A DNA stretch of 55,015 nt, from positions 1 through 55,015 of the forward strand of contig JBJHAX010000013.1 in the NCBI GenBank assembly GCA_050480705.1. The letters run 5' to 3'. The position numbers and the translations under genes were made by a program. This DNA is from JBJHAX01 sp050480705. GTDB taxonomy: Bacteria; Actinomycetota; Nitriliruptoria; Nitriliruptorales; Nitriliruptoraceae. The notes beneath the pieces were generated by a model. That model saw only the letters and a list, made by a program, of their open reading frames with translations, searched no databases and was not told where the DNA came from. Positions 1 through 8,599 of this stretch are shown piece after piece. How positions within the stretch are numbered: the stretch's first letter is position 1; each line of letters opens with the position of its first letter.

Positions 1-669
1 GAACACGTCGACGCGCAGGTCGTTCGGGTCGACGTCGATCTCGACCTCGTCGGCGACCGGCAGGACCGCGACGGATGCCGTCGAGGTGTGGATGCGCCCC
101 TGCGACTCGGTCGCGGGGACCCGCTGCACACGGTGAACCCCGGATTCGTGCTTCAGGTGGGCGTACGCCTCGGGGCCGGTTATCTCGACAACGGATTCCT
201 TGATGCCTCCGATGCCCTGCGGTGAGGTGGAGACGATCACGACACGCCAACCTTTCGCGGCTGCGTACCGCATGTACATCTCGCGCAGCTCTTCGGCGAA
301 CAAGCCGGCCTCGTCACCGCCGGCAGCCGCACGGATCTCGAGGATCACGTCCCGTTCGTCGTGGGGGTCGCTCGGCACGAGCGCGAGCCGCAGGCGGTTC
401 TCGAGTTCGTCGACGAGTTGGTCGAGGGCAGTGATCTCCTCGTCGAGGTGACGGCGGTCCTCGCCGTCCGCCTCGGCAAGCATGTCACGCGCGGCGTCGC
501 GGTCACCGGTCACCTCACGCCAGCGCCGGTAGAGCTCGACAACAGGAGCGAGTTCCGCGTGTTCGCGTGCGAGGGCTGCGTAGCGACCCTCGGCGTGAAC
601 CGACGGGTCGGCGAGTTCGGCCTCGATGTCCCGGAAGCGGGCTTCGACGGACGTCAGCTGTTCGAACAC
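1..669 (-). CDS. prfA: Peptide chain release factor 1, N-terminal part
   Basis: Release factor 1 recognises UAA and UAG stop codons in the ribosomal A site and triggers peptide release. The window holds the first 223 codons; the gene runs off the left edge, so the catalytic GGQ loop is just outside. What is visible is the helical N-terminal domain and the start of domain 2, including AAGGDEAGLFA and SGVHRVQRVPATESQGR, both typical of bacterial class I release factors. The start is GTG at 669 (V-F-E-Q-L-T) with AGAGG just upstream. It is the last visible gene of a minus-strand run rho, rpmE, DUF1385, prfA, an order common in Gram-positive bacteria. RF2 is the alternative, but gene order and sequence favour RF1. 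Confidence 0.95.
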   Translation of the reverse strand, partial: MFEQLTSVEARFRDIEAELADPSVHAEGRYAALAREHAELAPVVELYRRWREVTGDRDAARDMLAEADGEDRRHLDEEITALDQLVDELENRLRLALVPSDPHDERDVILEIRAAAGGDEAGLFAEELREMYMRYAAAKGWRVVIVSTSPQGIGGIKESVVEITGPEAYAHLKHESGVHRVQRVPATESQGRIHTSTASVAVLPVADEVEIDVDPNDLRVDVF

Positions 670-711
670 GGTGGCCTCTGGATGTACGCGGCGGCTGGAC
701 GGCGGCCTCGC

Positions 712-1776
712 CTAGGCCCCGTCCATCCTGACGTCCGCGCTGGTCAGTTCCACGTCGAGACCGTCCCTCGCCAGCGTCACGGGGCTCGTCAAGGTGGTGG
801 GCACGCGTCCTTCGCGTTCACGCGCAGGGACGACCGCCTCGAACGCACGGATCGCGACCTCTATCTGGTCGACGGTGGGCTGGCGCGTCGTGATCAGCTG
901 CAGCCACAGGCCCGGCTTCATGATGCCGCGGACGACCAGATTGTCGCCGTAACGCGCACCGATCCGCAGCCCTTCGTACGCCAGGCCTGCGACGACCGGC
1001 AGGAGCACGATCCGCAGCACGACGTGGTAGACGACTGCGCTGTACCAGGCGATGCCTTCGGGAGGTGGCACCAGCAGGCCGCCGACCGTGTACACCACGA
1101 TCGCGAGCAGCATCACGAGAATGAGGAAGTTCGTGCCGCACCGCACGTGCAGCGTCGGATAGCGGTCGACTGTCGCGGGCTCGAGGACTTCGTCGTGCTC
1201 CCACGCCGCGATGGTCTTGTGTTCGGCGCCGTGGTATTGGAAGACGCGGCGGATGTCGGCCATCAGCGAGATCGACCAGAGGTAGGCGAGGAAGATCAGG
1301 ATCCTCACGACGGATTCGACGATGTGGAACCACACGCCGTCGCCCATCCGGTTGCCGATGAGGGCGTCGAGGCCCTTGGTCCCGGCCGAAGGCAGGAAGA
1401 TGAAGATGCCGACGAAGACGACCAGGGCGAACAGCATCGACAGCCCGACCGCAGCACGGGACGAAGCCGACTGCTCTTCCCTCTCATCCTCCTCGATGGC
1501 GCGATCTGCGGAGATCCCGATCGCCTTCATGCCGATCGACAGCGAGTCGACCAGCGCATAGCACCCGCGGATCATGGGCCACTTGAGCCAGGGGCGGCGC
1601 CGTGGCAGATCGGACACCGGGTGGCACTCGAGCCAGACGTCGCCACCGGGTCGGCGCACCGCGACGGCCCACCGATCGGCACCACGCATCATCACACCTT
1701 CGATGACGGCCTGGCCCCCGTAGTAGTGGGGTGCGGCCTCGAAGGGATCGGGGGCGTCGTCGCGAGATGTGCTCAT
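712..1776 (-). CDS. DUF1385 (YqhQ-like) membrane protein
   Basis: A 354-residue integral membrane protein of the DUF1385 family, whose biochemical role is unknown. The N-terminus carries the family signature YYGGQAVIEGVMMRG (about residues 18-32), followed by a soluble stretch, then four or so hydrophobic segments between about residues 110 and 275. A conserved loop FQYHGAEHKTI with nearby RCGTNFL is also diagnostic. It lies between rpmE and prfA, 42 bases from the prfA start, so it is probably co-transcribed with translation genes; this neighbourhood recurs in many Firmicutes and Actinobacteria. The family assignment is firm, but no function can be read from the sequence. Confidence 0.9.
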   Translation of the reverse strand: MSTSRDDAPDPFEAAPHYYGGQAVIEGVMMRGADRWAVAVRRPGGDVWLECHPVSDLPRRRPWLKWPMIRGCYALVDSLSIGMKAIGISADRAIEEDEREEQSASSRAAVGLSMLFALVVFVGIFIFLPSAGTKGLDALIGNRMGDGVWFHIVESVVRILIFLAYLWSISLMADIRRVFQYHGAEHKTIAAWEHDEVLEPATVDRYPTLHVRCGTNFLILVMLLAIVVYTVGGLLVPPPEGIAWYSAVVYHVVLRIVLLPVVAGLAYEGLRIGARYGDNLVVRGIMKPGLWLQLITTRQPTVDQIEVAIRAFEAVVPAREREGRVPTTLTSPVTLARDGLDVELTSADVRMDGA

Positions 1777-1797
1777 GTGCGCAAACCGTCCGTCTGG

Positions 1798-2004
1798 TCA
1801 GCGGCCCGCCTGCTCCATCCTGCGACGGAACCGGTCCACACGGCCGCCGGTGTCGACCAGCTTCTGCTTGCCCGTGTAGAACGGGTGGCACTGATCGCAC
1901 AGCTCGACCGAAATCGACGGCACGGTGGCGCGGGTCTCGAACGAGTTGCCGCACGAGCATGTGACGGTCGTGGTGACGTATTCGGGGTGGATGTCGGGCT
2001 TCAT
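1798..2004 (-). CDS. rpmE: 50S ribosomal protein L31, zinc-binding type
   Basis: A 68-residue large-subunit ribosomal protein starting MKPDIHPEY. It has the four zinc-ligand cysteines C16, C18, C36 and C39 (CSC ... CDQC), so it is the zinc-containing paralogue, which zinc-starved cells usually replace with a Cys-less form. The end (FYTGKQKLVDTGGRVDRFRRR) matches the family. The frame stays open upstream, but the ATG at 2004 is the homologous start; the extra upstream frame is encoded by the repeat-rich spacer after rho and is Arg-rich nonsense. It sits between rho and DUF1385. Confidence 0.96.
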   Translation of the reverse strand: MKPDIHPEYVTTTVTCSCGNSFETRATVPSISVELCDQCHPFYTGKQKLVDTGGRVDRFRRRMEQAGR

Positions 2005-2054
2005 GGGTGTCGTACTCCGGTCTCGTAGGGCGCAGCGTCCGCATCTGGGTCGTC

Positions 2055-2148
2055 GGGCCTGCCGGCCCGCAACCTGCCCGGGCCTGCCGGCCCGCAACCT
2101 GCCCGGGCCTGCCGGCCCGCAACCTGTCCGGGCCTGCCGGCCAGGTTG
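2055..2148. repeat. 25-bp tandem repeat between rho and rpmE
   Basis: The unit beginning GGGCCTGCCGGC occurs at 2055, 2080, 2105 and 2130, a period of exactly 25 bases: three full copies with one change in the third, then a truncated copy. Each unit contains GCC(T)GCCGGC elements that can fold into GC-rich hairpins. The array starts 50 bases upstream of rpmE and ends 13 bases past the rho stop, so it fills almost the whole rho-rpmE spacer. It is not a CRISPR array because there are no spacers. Confidence 0.9.
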
Positions 2149-2161
2149 TCGACGTGGACAG

Positions 2162-4009
2162 CTACTGAAGGTTGGACTTCGAAATCATCTGCAGGAACTG
2201 GCTGTTGGACTTCGTGGCCTTGAGTTTGTCGATCAGCAGCTGGAGCGCGGCCTCGGCGTCCATGCTGGACAGCAGCCGTCGCAGCTTCCAGATCGTCGCG
2301 AGCTCTTCGGGGTCGAGCAGCAGTTCCTCGCGGCGTGTCCCGGATCCCTGGATGTCGATCGCGGGGAAGATCCGCTTCTGCTCCATGCGCCTGTCCAGAC
2401 GCAGCTCCATGTTGCCCGTGCCCTTGAACTCCTCGAAGATGACTTCGTCCATCTTCGAGCCGGTGTCGATGAGTGCACTGGCGATGATGGTCAGGCTGCC
2501 GCCTTCCTCGATGTTTCGCGCCGCACCGAAGAAGCGCTTCGGTGGGTACAGGGCCGCCGAGTCGATACCACCAGACAGGATGCGGCCGCTGGCGGGCGCC
2601 GCGAGGTTGTAGGCACGCCCGAGGCGGGTGATCGAGTCGAGCAGGATCACGACATCGCGTCCCATCTCGACCAGGCGCTTGGCGCGTTCGATGGTCAGTT
2701 CGGCCACCTGGGTGTGATCCTCGGCCGGCCTGTCGAACGTGGAGGACACGACCTCACCGCGCGTCGAGCGCTCGAAGTCGGTGACCTCCTCGGGGCGCTC
2801 ATCGACGAGCAGCACCATCAGGTGGACCTCGGGATTGTTCTCCTCGATCGCATGCGCGAGTTGCTTGAGCACGGTCGTCTTGCCCGCCTTGGGCGGGGAG
2901 ACGAGCAGGCCGCGCTGGCCCTTGCCGATCGGAGCGATCATGTCGACCAGCCGCATCGCGATCGGTGACTTCTCGTTGGTCTCAAGCGGGAGTCGCTCGT
3001 CGGGGAACAGCGGGGTGAGATCCTTGAACTCGACCCGCTTGGGTGGTTGGCCGTCCTGCTTGACGGACTCTCCCTCGACCGTGTCGACGCGGGCGAGTGC
3101 CGGGAATTTGTCATTGTTCTTGTTGCGCCGTATCGGTCCTGCGACGAGATCTCCGCGACGCAGATCGAATCGGCGGACGAACGACTGTGAGACGTAGACA
3201 TCTTTGGGACCCGACAGGTAGCCGGTCACCCGCAGGAAGCCGTATCCCTCGGGGAGAAGATCGAGGACGCCTTCGCGAACCTCCGCCTCGTCGAGGTTCT
3301 CCTGCTGCTGCTGACCCGACGATCCCGGGCGGCCACCGCCGCCCTTGCGGCGACGGTCGCGCTTGCCGCGCTGGTCGTCCTGCTGGCTCCGCGGTCCACC
3401 GCCGCTCCGGTTGCCCGAGGAACGTTGTCCGCCGTCACCGGACTGCCGGCGCTGCCCTTCACGCTCCTCGGAGCGGTCCTCCGAGCGTGCGTCTTCGCCG
3501 CGGCGTCGCTCACCGTCACCGTCGTCGGTGCGACGGTCGTCGCGTGCGGTCGCGTCACCCGACGATTCGCCGCTTCCCGATCGCGATCGTGCCCGCGTGC
3601 GCTGTCGCTCGGCGCCGGTCGCATCGTTCGAGCCCGTGTCGTCGGCCGAGTTCGCGACGGCCGAGGCGGCGTCATTCGTCGTGTCGGTGCGGCCGTTCGC
3701 GCCGCCAGCGTCCGACCGTGCTTCGGTGTCACGCGCCGCCGCGTCCGGCTCGGTGGATTCTGCCGACGTCTGCGCGCCGCTCGACCCTGCCGGCACGTCG
3801 GTTTCACCCGACGTCGGCGATGCGCTCAACCCGTCCAGTTGCTGTTGAGCACGCTCTGAGGACGTCGACGGCGAACCGTTGCCACCTTCGTCCACGATGA
3901 GGTCGACCAGGTCGGACTTCTTCATCCGCTGGAATCCCTGAAGCTCGAGCGCGGAGGCGATCTCGCGCAGTTCCGAGAGCGCCTTCTTCTCGAGCAGGCT
4001 GCGATCCAT
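2162..4009 (-). CDS. rho: Transcription termination factor Rho with large disordered insertion
   Basis: The hexameric RNA-dependent ATPase that ends transcription at Rho-dependent terminators. The 615-residue protein has an N-terminal Rho_N domain (residues 1-43, ALSELREIASALELQGFQRM), then roughly 190 residues that are almost all Arg, Asp, Gly, Ser and Gln, then the S1/cold-shock RNA-binding domain (VREGVLDLLPEGYGFLR) and the RecA-like motor with Walker A PPKAGKTT near residue 375 and Walker B VVILLDS. The family's usual length is about 420; this kind of insertion is typical of actinobacterial Rho and is thought to add RNA binding. The gene is followed by rpmE and preceded by a transaldolase. 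Confidence 0.97.
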   Translation of the reverse strand: MDRSLLEKKALSELREIASALELQGFQRMKKSDLVDLIVDEGGNGSPSTSSERAQQQLDGLSASPTSGETDVPAGSSGAQTSAESTEPDAAARDTEARSDAGGANGRTDTTNDAASAVANSADDTGSNDATGAERQRTRARSRSGSGESSGDATARDDRRTDDGDGERRRGEDARSEDRSEEREGQRRQSGDGGQRSSGNRSGGGPRSQQDDQRGKRDRRRKGGGGRPGSSGQQQQENLDEAEVREGVLDLLPEGYGFLRVTGYLSGPKDVYVSQSFVRRFDLRRGDLVAGPIRRNKNNDKFPALARVDTVEGESVKQDGQPPKRVEFKDLTPLFPDERLPLETNEKSPIAMRLVDMIAPIGKGQRGLLVSPPKAGKTTVLKQLAHAIEENNPEVHLMVLLVDERPEEVTDFERSTRGEVVSSTFDRPAEDHTQVAELTIERAKRLVEMGRDVVILLDSITRLGRAYNLAAPASGRILSGGIDSAALYPPKRFFGAARNIEEGGSLTIIASALIDTGSKMDEVIFEEFKGTGNMELRLDRRMEQKRIFPAIDIQGSGTRREELLLDPEELATIWKLRRLLSSMDAEAALQLLIDKLKATKSNSQFLQMISKSNLQ

Positions 4010-4051
4010 GTATGTGTCTCCGTGGTCGTCGACCGCTGCGCGGCCGACGGG

Positions 4052-4711
4052 TCAGGCGTCCTTCTTCGAGGAGGCGTACGAGGCCCAGTCAGCGAGGAAA
4101 CGCTCGAGGCCCTGGTCCGTCAGGGGGTGGCGGACCATCTGCCGGAAGACCTTCGCCGGCATCGTGGCGACGTCCGCACCGACCCGCGCCGCCTGCACGA
4201 CGTGCTGGGGGTGGCGTAGCGATGCGGCGAGGACTTCGGTCCCGTATCCCTGGACCCGGTAGATCTCACAGATCTCGCGCAACAGGCCGATGCCGTCGTT
4301 GGCGATGTCGTCGACACGGCCGAGAAACGGCGAGACGAACGCTGCGCCCGCACGCGCGGCGAGGATCGCCTGGGTCGGCGAGAAGCACAGCGTGACGTTC
4401 GTGCGCACACCCTGGCGCGACAGCGTCGAACACGCCTGCAACCCCGCAGGGGTCAGCGGCAGCTTGATCACGACGTTGTCAGCGATCTTGACGAGCCTCT
4501 CGGCTTCCTCGAGCATGCCTGGCGCGTCGGTCGAGATGACTTCAGCGCTGACGTCGCCGTCGACTTCAGCGCAGATCTCACCGATCATCGCGTCGAAATC
4601 GGCACCCTCGACCGCCGCGAGTGACGGGTTGGTCGTCACACCGTCGAGCACGCCCCACGCATTGATCTCACGGATCTCGTCGAGGTTGGCGGTGTCGAGG
4701 AAGAGTTTCAT
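4052..4711 (-). CDS. Transaldolase / fructose-6-phosphate aldolase-like protein
   Basis: A 219-residue protein of the small transaldolase (TalC/FSA) family, which transfers or cleaves dihydroxyacetone units by a Schiff base. The start MKLFLDTANL at 4711 is the family's usual N-terminus; an in-frame start 12 codons earlier gives a non-homologous extension. Visible motifs are GVTTNPSL (residues 24-31) and the Schiff-base lysine K83 in NVVIKLPLT. The length matches the family. It lies between thrB and rho with 42 bases to rho, and the 387-base spacer upstream suggests its own promoter. Sequence alone cannot separate true transaldolase from fructose-6-phosphate aldolase. Confidence 0.9.
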   Translation of the reverse strand: MKLFLDTANLDEIREINAWGVLDGVTTNPSLAAVEGADFDAMIGEICAEVDGDVSAEVISTDAPGMLEEAERLVKIADNVVIKLPLTPAGLQACSTLSRQGVRTNVTLCFSPTQAILAARAGAAFVSPFLGRVDDIANDGIGLLREICEIYRVQGYGTEVLAASLRHPQHVVQAARVGADVATMPAKVFRQMVRHPLTDQGLERFLADWASYASSKKDA

Positions 4712-5098
4712 CTGTGCTCCAGACGCCTCATCAGGCGGAGCGTCCATCGTGTGGCAGCCCCGGGGCGCGGTCTGCCGTCATTGCTGCGGGTTCGGTCACC
4801 GTGGACCGACGTCGAGGGTCGTCCGGCGTGCCTGGTCGGTGCGTTGGTCCGCGGGCTGCTGGACTCCCCCACCTGTGCACACGCCGTGCCGGACGGTAGG
4901 TCGAACCGGTGTCCCCCAACGGGTCACGATGCCGCAGACTGGACGGCTAAGGCTCACCGCGCTGTCCGGTTGTCCCAGCAAACGACGGGCGCCTCGAACG
5001 CGACCAGACCACAACGTAGACGTTCTACCTGGGATCCGACGCGATGCTGAACCGCGACCGCTGTCGGCGTTGTGCTCGACGACGCGGCTGCAGGAGCA
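4712..5098. other. 387-base spacer between thrB and the transaldolase gene
   Basis: No convincing gene is present: reading frames on both strands are Arg/Pro/Ser-rich and lack a good ribosome binding site or recognisable product. No tRNA, long perfect inverted repeat or U-tract terminator was seen. The spacer presumably holds the end of the thrB transcript and the promoter of the transaldolase gene, but no clear -35/-10 pair could be assigned. Confidence 0.5.
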
Positions 5099-6061
5099 TC
5101 ATACCTCGCCTCGGGGACACTGCACACACGTTCCTCCCCCGGCGAAGGCACAGCCGCCGTCGGGGCAGGCGATGGCTCCGGCAAGGTCGATCGTGTGCAT
5201 CATGGGCGTGAAGCCGTGACGGCGCGCCATGTCGTCGAGGGCGTCGCCGTGGGCGTCGTGACGCTCGCGCAGCGCCATCACGCTCGGGCCGGCGCCGGAC
5301 AGCCAGGCCTGTCGCCCACTGGCGCGCAGTGCATCCAACAGTTCGGCCGAAGGTTCCATGACCGTGCGCCGGGCGGGCTCGTGGAGATGGTCGGCGACGA
5401 GGCCGGCGGCCGGTTCCCAGACACCGGTGATCGCGCCGACGACATGCCCGGCACGTGCCGCCTGCGCGACGACCTGGTCAGCGGGCAGCTGTCCGGGCAG
5501 AACGGCGCGGGCCGCCGCGGTGGCCTGCCGCCTGTCGGGGACGAACGCGGCCAGCGCCCATCGCGGCGCCGGGTTCACACGCCGCAGATCGAGCTCACCC
5601 GCGTCGTCGACCGCGGCGACAACGAAGCCACCCAGTACTGCAGGCGCGACGTTGTCGGGGTGCCCTTCGATCTGTGTCGCGAGCTCGACGAGCACACGAT
5701 CGGCGACGGCGATCCCGGTGAGCGACCGTGCGAGCACCAGCCCTGCGACGATCGCCGCGGACGAGGAGCCGAGTCCGCGTTCAAGCGGAATGTCATTGTG
5801 GACGCGCAGCCCCACCGCCGGCACCGGCACCCCGTGATGCTCGCAGAAGGCGACCAGGGACCTGACCACGAGATTCGTATCGTCGTCGGGCAGCTCGCCG
5901 GCTCCCTCACCGGACACGACCGCCAGCGGTCCGTCTGCGGGGCCGGGCCGACTGGCGACGACGAGATGGCGGTCGAGCGCGAGGCCGAACGCGTCGAAGC
6001 CCGGCCCGAGGTTCGCCGAGGTCGCGGGAACGCGCACGGTGTGGTGCACGAGGCGGCTCAT
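5099..6061 (-). CDS. thrB: Homoserine kinase with cysteine-rich tail
   Basis: Phosphorylates L-homoserine with ATP, the step before threonine synthase. The 320-residue GHMP-kinase protein starts MSRLVHHTVRVPATSANLGPG, and the ATP-binding motif GLGSSSAA lies at residues 96-103. The ATG at 6061 overlaps the thrC stop in an ATGA, indicating translational coupling in the operon hom-thrC-thrB. The C-terminus is odd: after the usual kinase end there are four cysteines in 19 residues (C-x4-C-x7-C-x2-C), spaced like a metal-binding knuckle and not part of the GHMP fold as I know it. The frame stays open far upstream, but that part is antisense to thrC reading and is not coding. Confidence 0.95.
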   Translation of the reverse strand: MSRLVHHTVRVPATSANLGPGFDAFGLALDRHLVVASRPGPADGPLAVVSGEGAGELPDDDTNLVVRSLVAFCEHHGVPVPAVGLRVHNDIPLERGLGSSSAAIVAGLVLARSLTGIAVADRVLVELATQIEGHPDNVAPAVLGGFVVAAVDDAGELDLRRVNPAPRWALAAFVPDRRQATAAARAVLPGQLPADQVVAQAARAGHVVGAITGVWEPAAGLVADHLHEPARRTVMEPSAELLDALRASGRQAWLSGAGPSVMALRERHDAHGDALDDMARRHGFTPMMHTIDLAGAIACPDGGCAFAGGGTCVQCPRGEV

Positions 6062-7146
6062 GCAAGCCCCAGCGCACCGGCGACCGCTTCGAGGTCGGCC
6101 GGCACGGTCTGCGGCTGCGCGGCCCCGGAGATGGCCCATTCGGGATCTTTGAGCCCATGGCCGGTCAGGACGCACACGACGAGCTGGCCCCGCTCGAGTT
6201 CTCCCCCGTCCGCGAGTTGCAGTAGACCTGCGACCGACGCCGCCGAGGCGAGTTCCGCGAAGACGCCGTGCTCGGCGATCATCCGAAACGCCTGCATGAT
6301 CTCGCGATCGGTGACCGAACGGATGGATCCGCCCGAATCCCTGGCCGCGTCCACCGCCTGCTGCCACGAGGCGGGATTGCCGATCCGAATGGCGGTGGCG
6401 ATGGTCTGCGGCTTCTCCACGGGGTGGCCGAGGACGATCGGTGCGGCACCGGCGGCCTGGTAGCCGCGCATGACGGGTAAGTCTGCGACGAGACCGTCGG
6501 CCAGGTATTCCCGATAGCCGCGCCAGTAAGCGGTGATGTTGCCGGCGTTGCCGACGGGCATCACGTGCTGATCGGGTGCACGCCCGAGCTGGTCGACGAT
6601 CTCCCACGCGCCAGTGCGCTGACCGTCGATGCGGAACGGGTTGACCGAGTTGACGAGTTCGACCGGGTACTGCTCGGCGAGTTCGCGGCAGATGCGCAGC
6701 GCATCGTCGAAGTTGCCGTCGACCTGCAGGACGCGGGCGCCGTGCACGAGCGCCTGCGCAAGCTTGCCCAGGGCGATCTTGCCCTTCGGCACGACGACGC
6801 CGCAGGTCAGGCCGGCCTTGGCCGCATACGCCGCCGCAGATGCCGAGGTGTTCCCGGTCGAGGCGCAGATGACCGCCTCGGCGCCCTGCTCGACCGCCTT
6901 GGTGATCGCGACGGTCATTCCCCGGTCCTTGAACGAGCCCGTCGGGTTGACCCCGTCGAACTTCAGGTGGACCTCGCAGCCCGTGCGCTCGCTGAGATGC
7001 TCGGAGGCGATCAGTGGCGTGCCGCCCTCGCGCAGGGTCACCACCGGCGTCGTGTCGGCGACCGGCATCCGCGAGCGGTACTCCTCGATGATGCCGCGCC
7101 AGACGTGCCCACCGTCCCGGCCGCCGGAGGCTGCGTCGTCCTTCAC
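6058..7146 (-). CDS. thrC: Threonine synthase
   Basis: A PLP-dependent enzyme that converts O-phosphohomoserine to L-threonine. The 362-residue protein carries the PLP lysine K73 in NPTGSFKDRGM, the phosphate-binding loop region CASTGNTSASAAAYAAKAG, and the later VGNAGNITAYWRGY segment typical of the short actinobacterial threonine synthases. The start at 7146 overlaps the hom stop (ATGA, 7143-7146), and its own stop overlaps the thrB start, so hom, thrC and thrB form one coupled operon. Confidence 0.96.
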   Translation of the reverse strand: MKDDAASGGRDGGHVWRGIIEEYRSRMPVADTTPVVTLREGGTPLIASEHLSERTGCEVHLKFDGVNPTGSFKDRGMTVAITKAVEQGAEAVICASTGNTSASAAAYAAKAGLTCGVVVPKGKIALGKLAQALVHGARVLQVDGNFDDALRICRELAEQYPVELVNSVNPFRIDGQRTGAWEIVDQLGRAPDQHVMPVGNAGNITAYWRGYREYLADGLVADLPVMRGYQAAGAAPIVLGHPVEKPQTIATAIRIGNPASWQQAVDAARDSGGSIRSVTDREIMQAFRMIAEHGVFAELASAASVAGLLQLADGGELERGQLVVCVLTGHGLKDPEWAISGAAQPQTVPADLEAVAGALGLA

Positions 7147-8438
7147 GTCCCGAACGCCTCGGCTTCGACGCGCAGAACGCTCGCGACGCTACGGACCGCC
7201 TCCACCGTGGCGAGTTCGTCGACGGTCGCACGCAGCGAGGATTCTCGGGCCCGGTGGGTGATCAGGACGAGCTGCGCGGTGTCGCCGTAGCCCTGCTGCC
7301 AGACCTGGGCGATCGACACGTCGTGGTTGCCGAAGACGGTGGCGACCCCCGCGAGCACGCCCGCTCGGTCGTCGACGTCGAGCAACACGTAGTACTGGGT
7401 CTCGAGGTCGTCGATCGACCGGATGGGCTTGACGCGGTGGTGGGTCTCCGCTGCGCCCCGTGCCGTCTGCAGAAAGTTGCGGCACACGTCGATGATGTCG
7501 CCGACGACCGCGGAGCCCGTCGGCATGCCGCCGGCGCCTCGACCGTAGAACATCAGTTCACCTGCAGCGTCCGCCTCCACGAAGATCGCGTTGAACGCGT
7601 CGCGGACCGCGGCGAGCGGATGCTCCAGGGGCAGGAACGCAGGGTGGACGCGGACCTCGATCCACTCGTCGGTCTCGCTCGCGATGCCGAGCAGCCTGAT
7701 CGCGTACCCGAGTTTCGCCGCGACGCGGATGTCGGTAGCAGTGACCGTCTCGATGCCTTCGCGGAACACATCGGCGCCGTGCACAGCGGTGTCGAAGGCG
7801 AGGGAGGCGAGGATCGCGCATTTCGCGGCGGCGTCGTGCCCGCCGACGTCGGCGGTCGGATCGGCTTCGGCGTAGCCGAGTCGTTTGGCCTCGGCGAGCG
7901 CGTCCTCGTACTCCGCGCCGTCTTCAGCCATCCGGGTGAGGATGAAGTTCGTTGTTCCGTTCAGGATGCCGACGACGCGCCGGACGGTGTCACCGGCGAG
8001 CGATTCCTTGAGAGGGCGGATTATCGGGATGGCGCCAGCGACCGCTGCCTCGTACGCCAGGTCGACCCCCGCTTGTTTCGCCGATGCGTACAACTCGGGG
8101 CCCTGGCTCGCCACGAGTTCCTTGTTCGCGGTCACCACAGGCCGGCCGCGTTCGAGGGCCCGACGCACGAGGTCGCCGGCCGGGTCCAGCCCGCCCATCA
8201 CCTCCACGACGATGTCGACGTCGTCGGCTTCGACGACCGACCACGGATCGTCGGTGAACGCCGTCGCGTCGAGCGGGAGCCCGCGGTCTCTGCCCAGGTC
8301 GCGAACCGCCACACGGGTGATCTCGATGGACGCCCCGGCGCGCGCCGTGATGTCGTGCGCTCCCTCATGGAGGAGCGTCACGACGGCCTGACCGACGGTG
8401 CCGCAGCCGAGCAGGCCGATGCGCAGGACACGATCCAC
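7143..8438 (-). CDS. hom: Homoserine dehydrogenase with C-terminal ACT domain
   Basis: Reduces aspartate semialdehyde to homoserine with NAD(P)H, the branch point to Thr, Met and Ile. The 431 residues begin with the Rossmann motif IGLLGCGTVGQAV; the catalytic/substrate region includes EAAVAGAIPIIRPLKE and AEADPTADVGGHDAAAK. The C-terminal 85 or so residues are an ACT domain (VLLDVDDRAGVLAGVATVF), which in this family mediates threonine feedback inhibition. The start is GTG at 8438 with GAGGGG seven bases upstream. It is the first gene of the hom-thrC-thrB operon, separated from lysA by 161 bases. Confidence 0.96.
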   Translation of the reverse strand: MDRVLRIGLLGCGTVGQAVVTLLHEGAHDITARAGASIEITRVAVRDLGRDRGLPLDATAFTDDPWSVVEADDVDIVVEVMGGLDPAGDLVRRALERGRPVVTANKELVASQGPELYASAKQAGVDLAYEAAVAGAIPIIRPLKESLAGDTVRRVVGILNGTTNFILTRMAEDGAEYEDALAEAKRLGYAEADPTADVGGHDAAAKCAILASLAFDTAVHGADVFREGIETVTATDIRVAAKLGYAIRLLGIASETDEWIEVRVHPAFLPLEHPLAAVRDAFNAIFVEADAAGELMFYGRGAGGMPTGSAVVGDIIDVCRNFLQTARGAAETHHRVKPIRSIDDLETQYYVLLDVDDRAGVLAGVATVFGNHDVSIAQVWQQGYGDTAQLVLITHRARESSLRATVDELATVEAVRSVASVLRVEAEAFGT

Positions 8439-8599
8439 GTTGCTTCCCCTCGAAGGACAGCGGGGTCTGAGGGCCGACGGAAGCCTACCGGTGAGCGGTC
8501 GGCGACCCGCCCGTCACAACCGCGCGCGGTGCCCGATCACCTGACGCCGCCGCGCGGCAGCGCCTCACCTGACGAGCGCGGGCTGCGCAACCGTCGGCG

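Noticed and set aside
361..2028. Long plus-strand frame across prfA, DUF1385 and rpmE
   Set aside because: It is antisense to three recognised genes and has shadow-type composition.
2055..2148. Possible CRISPR array
   Set aside because: Repeats are directly adjacent with no unique spacers and no cas genes are present.
3250..3880. Low-complexity Arg/Asp/Ser block in rho as evidence of a frameshift or foreign insertion
   Set aside because: The frame is continuous and such insertions are typical of actinobacterial Rho.
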